Assembly (NCBI GenBank): GCA_020099315.1
Contig: CP083650.1
Coordinates: forward strand, 2,976,001 to 3,040,000
DNA: 64,000 nt
Direction of reading: 5' to 3'
DNA from: Citrobacter europaeus
GTDB lineage: Bacteria > Pseudomonadota > Gammaproteobacteria > Enterobacterales > Enterobacteriaceae
The position numbers and the translations under genes were made by a program. Below, one piece after another: positions 61,638 to 64,000 of the stretch (positions within the stretch are counted from its first letter, which is position 1; every line of letters starts with the position of its first letter). The notes under the pieces are model-generated. The model was given only the letters and a program-made list of their open reading frames with translations. It did no database searches and had not been told where the DNA came from.

Positions 61638-62999
61638 TTACGCGATATCTTCGTCGTACTGCGGTACCGGATTACGGAAGCTTTTGGTCACGCAAGCCAG
61701 GTAGATCAGGCCAATAGCAGCCCAGATCAGGCCCAGAACCATTGAGCTCTCTTCCAGGTTCACCCACAGCGCGCCAACGGTCAGCGCACCGCACATTGGC
61801 AGGAACAGGTACTGGAAGTGGTCTTTCAGCGTTTTGTTACGCTTCTCACGGATCCAGAACTGGGAGATTACCGACAGGTTAACGAAGGTAAACGCTACCA
61901 GCGCACCGAAGTTAATCAGCGCCGTCGCCATCACCAGGTCGAAGTTGATTGCCAGCAGAGCAATCGCACCAACCAGAATGATGTTCATGGACGGAGTACG
62001 CCATTTCGGGTGTACGTAACCGAAGAAACTTTTCGGGAATACGCCGTCACGGCCCATCACGTACATCAGACGCGCTACGCCTGCATGCGCCGCCATACCG
62101 GACGCCAGTACGGTAATGGTAGAGAAAATCAGCGCGCCAACCTGGAAGAATTTACCAGCGACATACAGCATGATTTCCGGCTGCGAAGCGTCTGGATCCT
62201 TGAAGCGCGAGATATCCGGGAAGTACAACTGCAACAGATAGGTGGAGACGATAAAGATCAGGCCACCAATCAGCGCGGTCAGGAAAATCGCACGCGGGAT
62301 CACGCGTTCAGCGTCTTTGGTTTCTTCTGACAGGTTGCTGATACCGTCAAAACCGGTGAACGAGAAGCACAGGATGGTGGCCCCCGTGATCATCGGGATC
62401 ACATGCGCATCACCAGACCAGAACGGACGGCTACTCGCCAGCGTACCGGCACCTTCCCCTTCGAACACGCCATAAACGACCATGCCGAGGATCACTGCAA
62501 TCAGTACCACCTGCAACAACACGATGACGGTGTTGAAATTCGCAACAGATTTCAGGCTGCGCAGGTTAAAGGCGGTCATAAAGGCCACCAGCGCCACCAC
62601 GAATATCCATGACGGTATCGACGGCACCAGAGCTTCAAAATAAATTTTCGCCAACAGAATGTTAATCATCGGTGCGAACAGGTAGTCCAGCAGTGATGAC
62701 CAACCCACCATAAAGCCAACGGTCGGGCTAATGGATTTCTGGGCGTAAGTGTAGGCAGAGCCTGCAGACGGATAGCGACGCACCAGTTTACCGTAGCTCA
62801 GTGCGGTAAAGAGGATGGCGATCAGTGCAAAGGCGTAAGCTGTCGGGACGTGACCATCGGTCATTCCTGATACGATACCGAATGTATCGAACAGCGTCAT
62901 CGGCTGCATATAGGCAAGGCCCATCATGACAACCGGAACCAGCGTAAGCGTTTTACGTAATTCCACGCGAGAGGTGTTTGGAGTAGCGTTATGCGACAT
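61638..62999 (-). CDS. plaP: Putrescine importer PlaP (YeeF)
   Basis: PlaP is a low-affinity putrescine/proton symporter of the APC family, linked in E. coli to pilus-driven surface motility. The 453-residue protein has about twelve membrane segments and near identity to the E. coli form, including the first-helix region MMGLAYMQPMTLFDTFGIVS and CFSFTGFDGISNLSEET. It is expressed from its own promoter after the yeeY terminator. Confidence 0.96.
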   Translation of the reverse strand: MSHNATPNTSRVELRKTLTLVPVVMMGLAYMQPMTLFDTFGIVSGMTDGHVPTAYAFALIAILFTALSYGKLVRRYPSAGSAYTYAQKSISPTVGFMVGWSSLLDYLFAPMINILLAKIYFEALVPSIPSWIFVVALVAFMTAFNLRSLKSVANFNTVIVLLQVVLIAVILGMVVYGVFEGEGAGTLASSRPFWSGDAHVIPMITGATILCFSFTGFDGISNLSEETKDAERVIPRAIFLTALIGGLIFIVSTYLLQLYFPDISRFKDPDASQPEIMLYVAGKFFQVGALIFSTITVLASGMAAHAGVARLMYVMGRDGVFPKSFFGYVHPKWRTPSMNIILVGAIALLAINFDLVMATALINFGALVAFTFVNLSVISQFWIREKRNKTLKDHFQYLFLPMCGALTVGALWVNLEESSMVLGLIWAAIGLIYLACVTKSFRNPVPQYDEDIA

Positions 63000-63147
63000 G
63001 GTTATCCCCCATTACGGTGAAAACCGTCGCGTAAGCAAAAAATTGCCCCATTTTTTGTTAATCCTCAGCGACAACAACTGTCGATTTTTAAGTAAGTATC
63101 TATCCGGTACGAAGCCCGGCCTCTTTTATGAATGATTGGTTTGATGC

Positions 63148-63183
63148 AAAAAAAAATAACCGACGCGTATGAAAACGTCGGTT
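63148..63183 (-). terminator. Terminator after yeeY
   Basis: On the minus strand AACCGACG (63176-63183) pairs with CGTCGGTT (63158-63165) around a 10-base loop and is followed by a long T run (63148-63156). It separates yeeY from plaP. Confidence 0.88.
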
Positions 63184-63270
63184 AATGTCATTTTTTGCAA
63201 GCGGCGTATTTTGCACTAATTTGGAGAGAAATAACAAGAGAATGAAGCAGCTGTAAAAGAATATTTTTTC

Positions 63271-64000
63271 TTAACTGATTGATTTATCAGCAGCCGTTTT
63301 AACGTACACCCCCGCAATAGCACTATTTGCTAAAATCTCATCCCGCCACCAGGCACTGGCTAGCCCGGCGGTCTGTTCATTCCAGCCTATCCACACAGGT
63401 TCAAAGACAATTTGCGCGACCACTTTTTTCTCAATCAGCGCGCCGCTCTCCAGAAATCGCTGCGCCAGGTAGCGCGGAATATAGCCACATCCCAGACCGC
63501 TGATTTGCAGTTCCAGCTTGGTTTTGAAGTCAAAAACGGTAATCGCTTCCTGATCGTCAAGCACCTGAGAACCTGAGGCGCTGGCATGCTGCGCATTGTC
63601 GCCCACCACAATGGCGCGAAAACGCCGAATGGTGCGACGACTTAACGGCTCCTGTTCCTGTGCCAGCGGGTGATGCGGCGCAACCACAAACACCTGTTCC
63701 AGAACCCCCAGCCGCACAAAGCCAAATTCGCTCGCGGCAGGCGGTTCATGCATGGCGCCGACGATAATATCCGCCCGTCCCTGAGTGAGGGCATCCCATG
63801 AGCCGCCCAGCACGCCATTGATAAATTTCAGGCGCGTCACACTGTGGTGTTGATAGAAAGATTCGATGAGTGGGGCCAGTAGCGAAAAGGGAAACGTATC
63901 ATCTACGCCAATAACCAGTTCATTCTCCCAGCCTTCGTGAAGTTTAATCGCCTGCTTTTCAAGTTCGCGGACGGTGTGCAGCACCTCCCGCCCCTTTTCC
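63271..64000 (-). CDS. yeeY: LysR-family transcriptional regulator YeeY (N-terminus cut by window)
   Basis: The visible part is about 240 residues of the C-terminal effector-binding domain of a LysR regulator; the DNA-binding helix-turn-helix lies beyond the right edge and the frame stays open there. Recognisable features are the periplasmic-binding-like fold (LVIGVDDTFPFSLLAPLIESF, GRADIIVGAMH, GLGCGYIPRYLA). Its place beside plaP matches yeeY. The effector and targets are unknown; plaP is a natural candidate target. No start codon in the window should be taken as the real start. Confidence 0.9.
   Translation of the reverse strand, partial: EKGREVLHTVRELEKQAIKLHEGWENELVIGVDDTFPFSLLAPLIESFYQHHSVTRLKFINGVLGGSWDALTQGRADIIVGAMHEPPAASEFGFVRLGVLEQVFVVAPHHPLAQEQEPLSRRTIRRFRAIVVGDNAQHASASGSQVLDDQEAITVFDFKTKLELQISGLGCGYIPRYLAQRFLESGALIEKKVVAQIVFEPVWIGWNEQTAGLASAWWRDEILANSAIAGVYVKTAADKSIS

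Noticed and set aside
1..64000. CRISPR arrays, insertion sequences, prophage genes or replication origins
   Set aside because: No regularly spaced repeats, transposase, phage structural or integrase genes, or DnaA-box clusters were recognised in the window.

Overview
This window is chromosomal DNA from an enterobacterium close to Citrobacter and Salmonella. The backbone (fliPQR-rcsA-dsrB-yodD-dsrA, yedI-yedA-vsr-dcm-yedJ, serU-mtfA-asnT, yeeX-yeeA-sbmC-dacD, sbcB-plaP-yeeY) is the E. coli/Salmonella core order near 43-44 min. The complete anaerobic B12 cluster, the pocR-pduF-pdu locus and a phsABC thiosulfate reductase point away from E. coli K-12. The combination best fits an H2S-producing, propanediol-using Citrobacter, but the exact species cannot be read from this sequence. 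No insertion sequence, prophage, CRISPR array or frameshifted gene was seen.

Layout. 1-2750: end of the flagellar export operon and the capsule activator rcsA with an RcsAB box. 2751-8462: small stress genes, the DsrA small RNA, membrane proteins yedI and yedA, and Dcm methylase with its Vsr repair partner. 8463-10155: a very AT-rich control region and an OmpC/OmpF-class porin (OmpS1/YedS type). 10276-11472: tRNA-Ser, mtfA and tRNA-Asn. 11605-15096: an iron(III) ABC transporter operon behind a Fur-box-like site. 15119-16048: an L,D-transpeptidase. 16132-33260: the 20-gene cbi-cob operon on the minus strand, led by a cobalamin riboswitch. 33257-52462: the propanediol regulon, with pocR and pduF on the minus strand and 21 pdu genes on the plus strand. 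52503-64000: tmaR, yeeA, LexA-controlled sbmC, dacD, phsABC, sbcB, plaP and the start-truncated LysR gene yeeY.

How it works together. PduF admits 1,2-propanediol and PocR senses it, switching on pdu and cbi-cob. The cbi-cob operon makes adenosylcobalamin, the cofactor of diol dehydratase PduCDE. Shell proteins PduA, B, J, K, N, T and U enclose PduCDE, its reactivase PduGH, the cofactor-recycling enzymes PduO and PduS, and PduP, PduQ and PduL, which process propionaldehyde to propanol and propionyl-phosphate; PduW then yields ATP and propionate. PduX links the two halves by feeding aminopropanol phosphate to B12 synthesis. PhsABC could supply a terminal electron sink during anaerobic growth.

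The most notable unexplained signals are a shared inverted repeat, ATAGCAA-N4-TTGCTAT, in both the pduF/pduA and pocR/cbiA control regions (a PocR operator candidate); a ribosome-site-masking hairpin with an alternative partner in the cbiA leader; related N-terminal targeting helices on six Pdu proteins; and the absence of the mpgP-dgcQ pair expected beside dsrA. Gene names rest on remembered family sequences and gene order; no database search was run.
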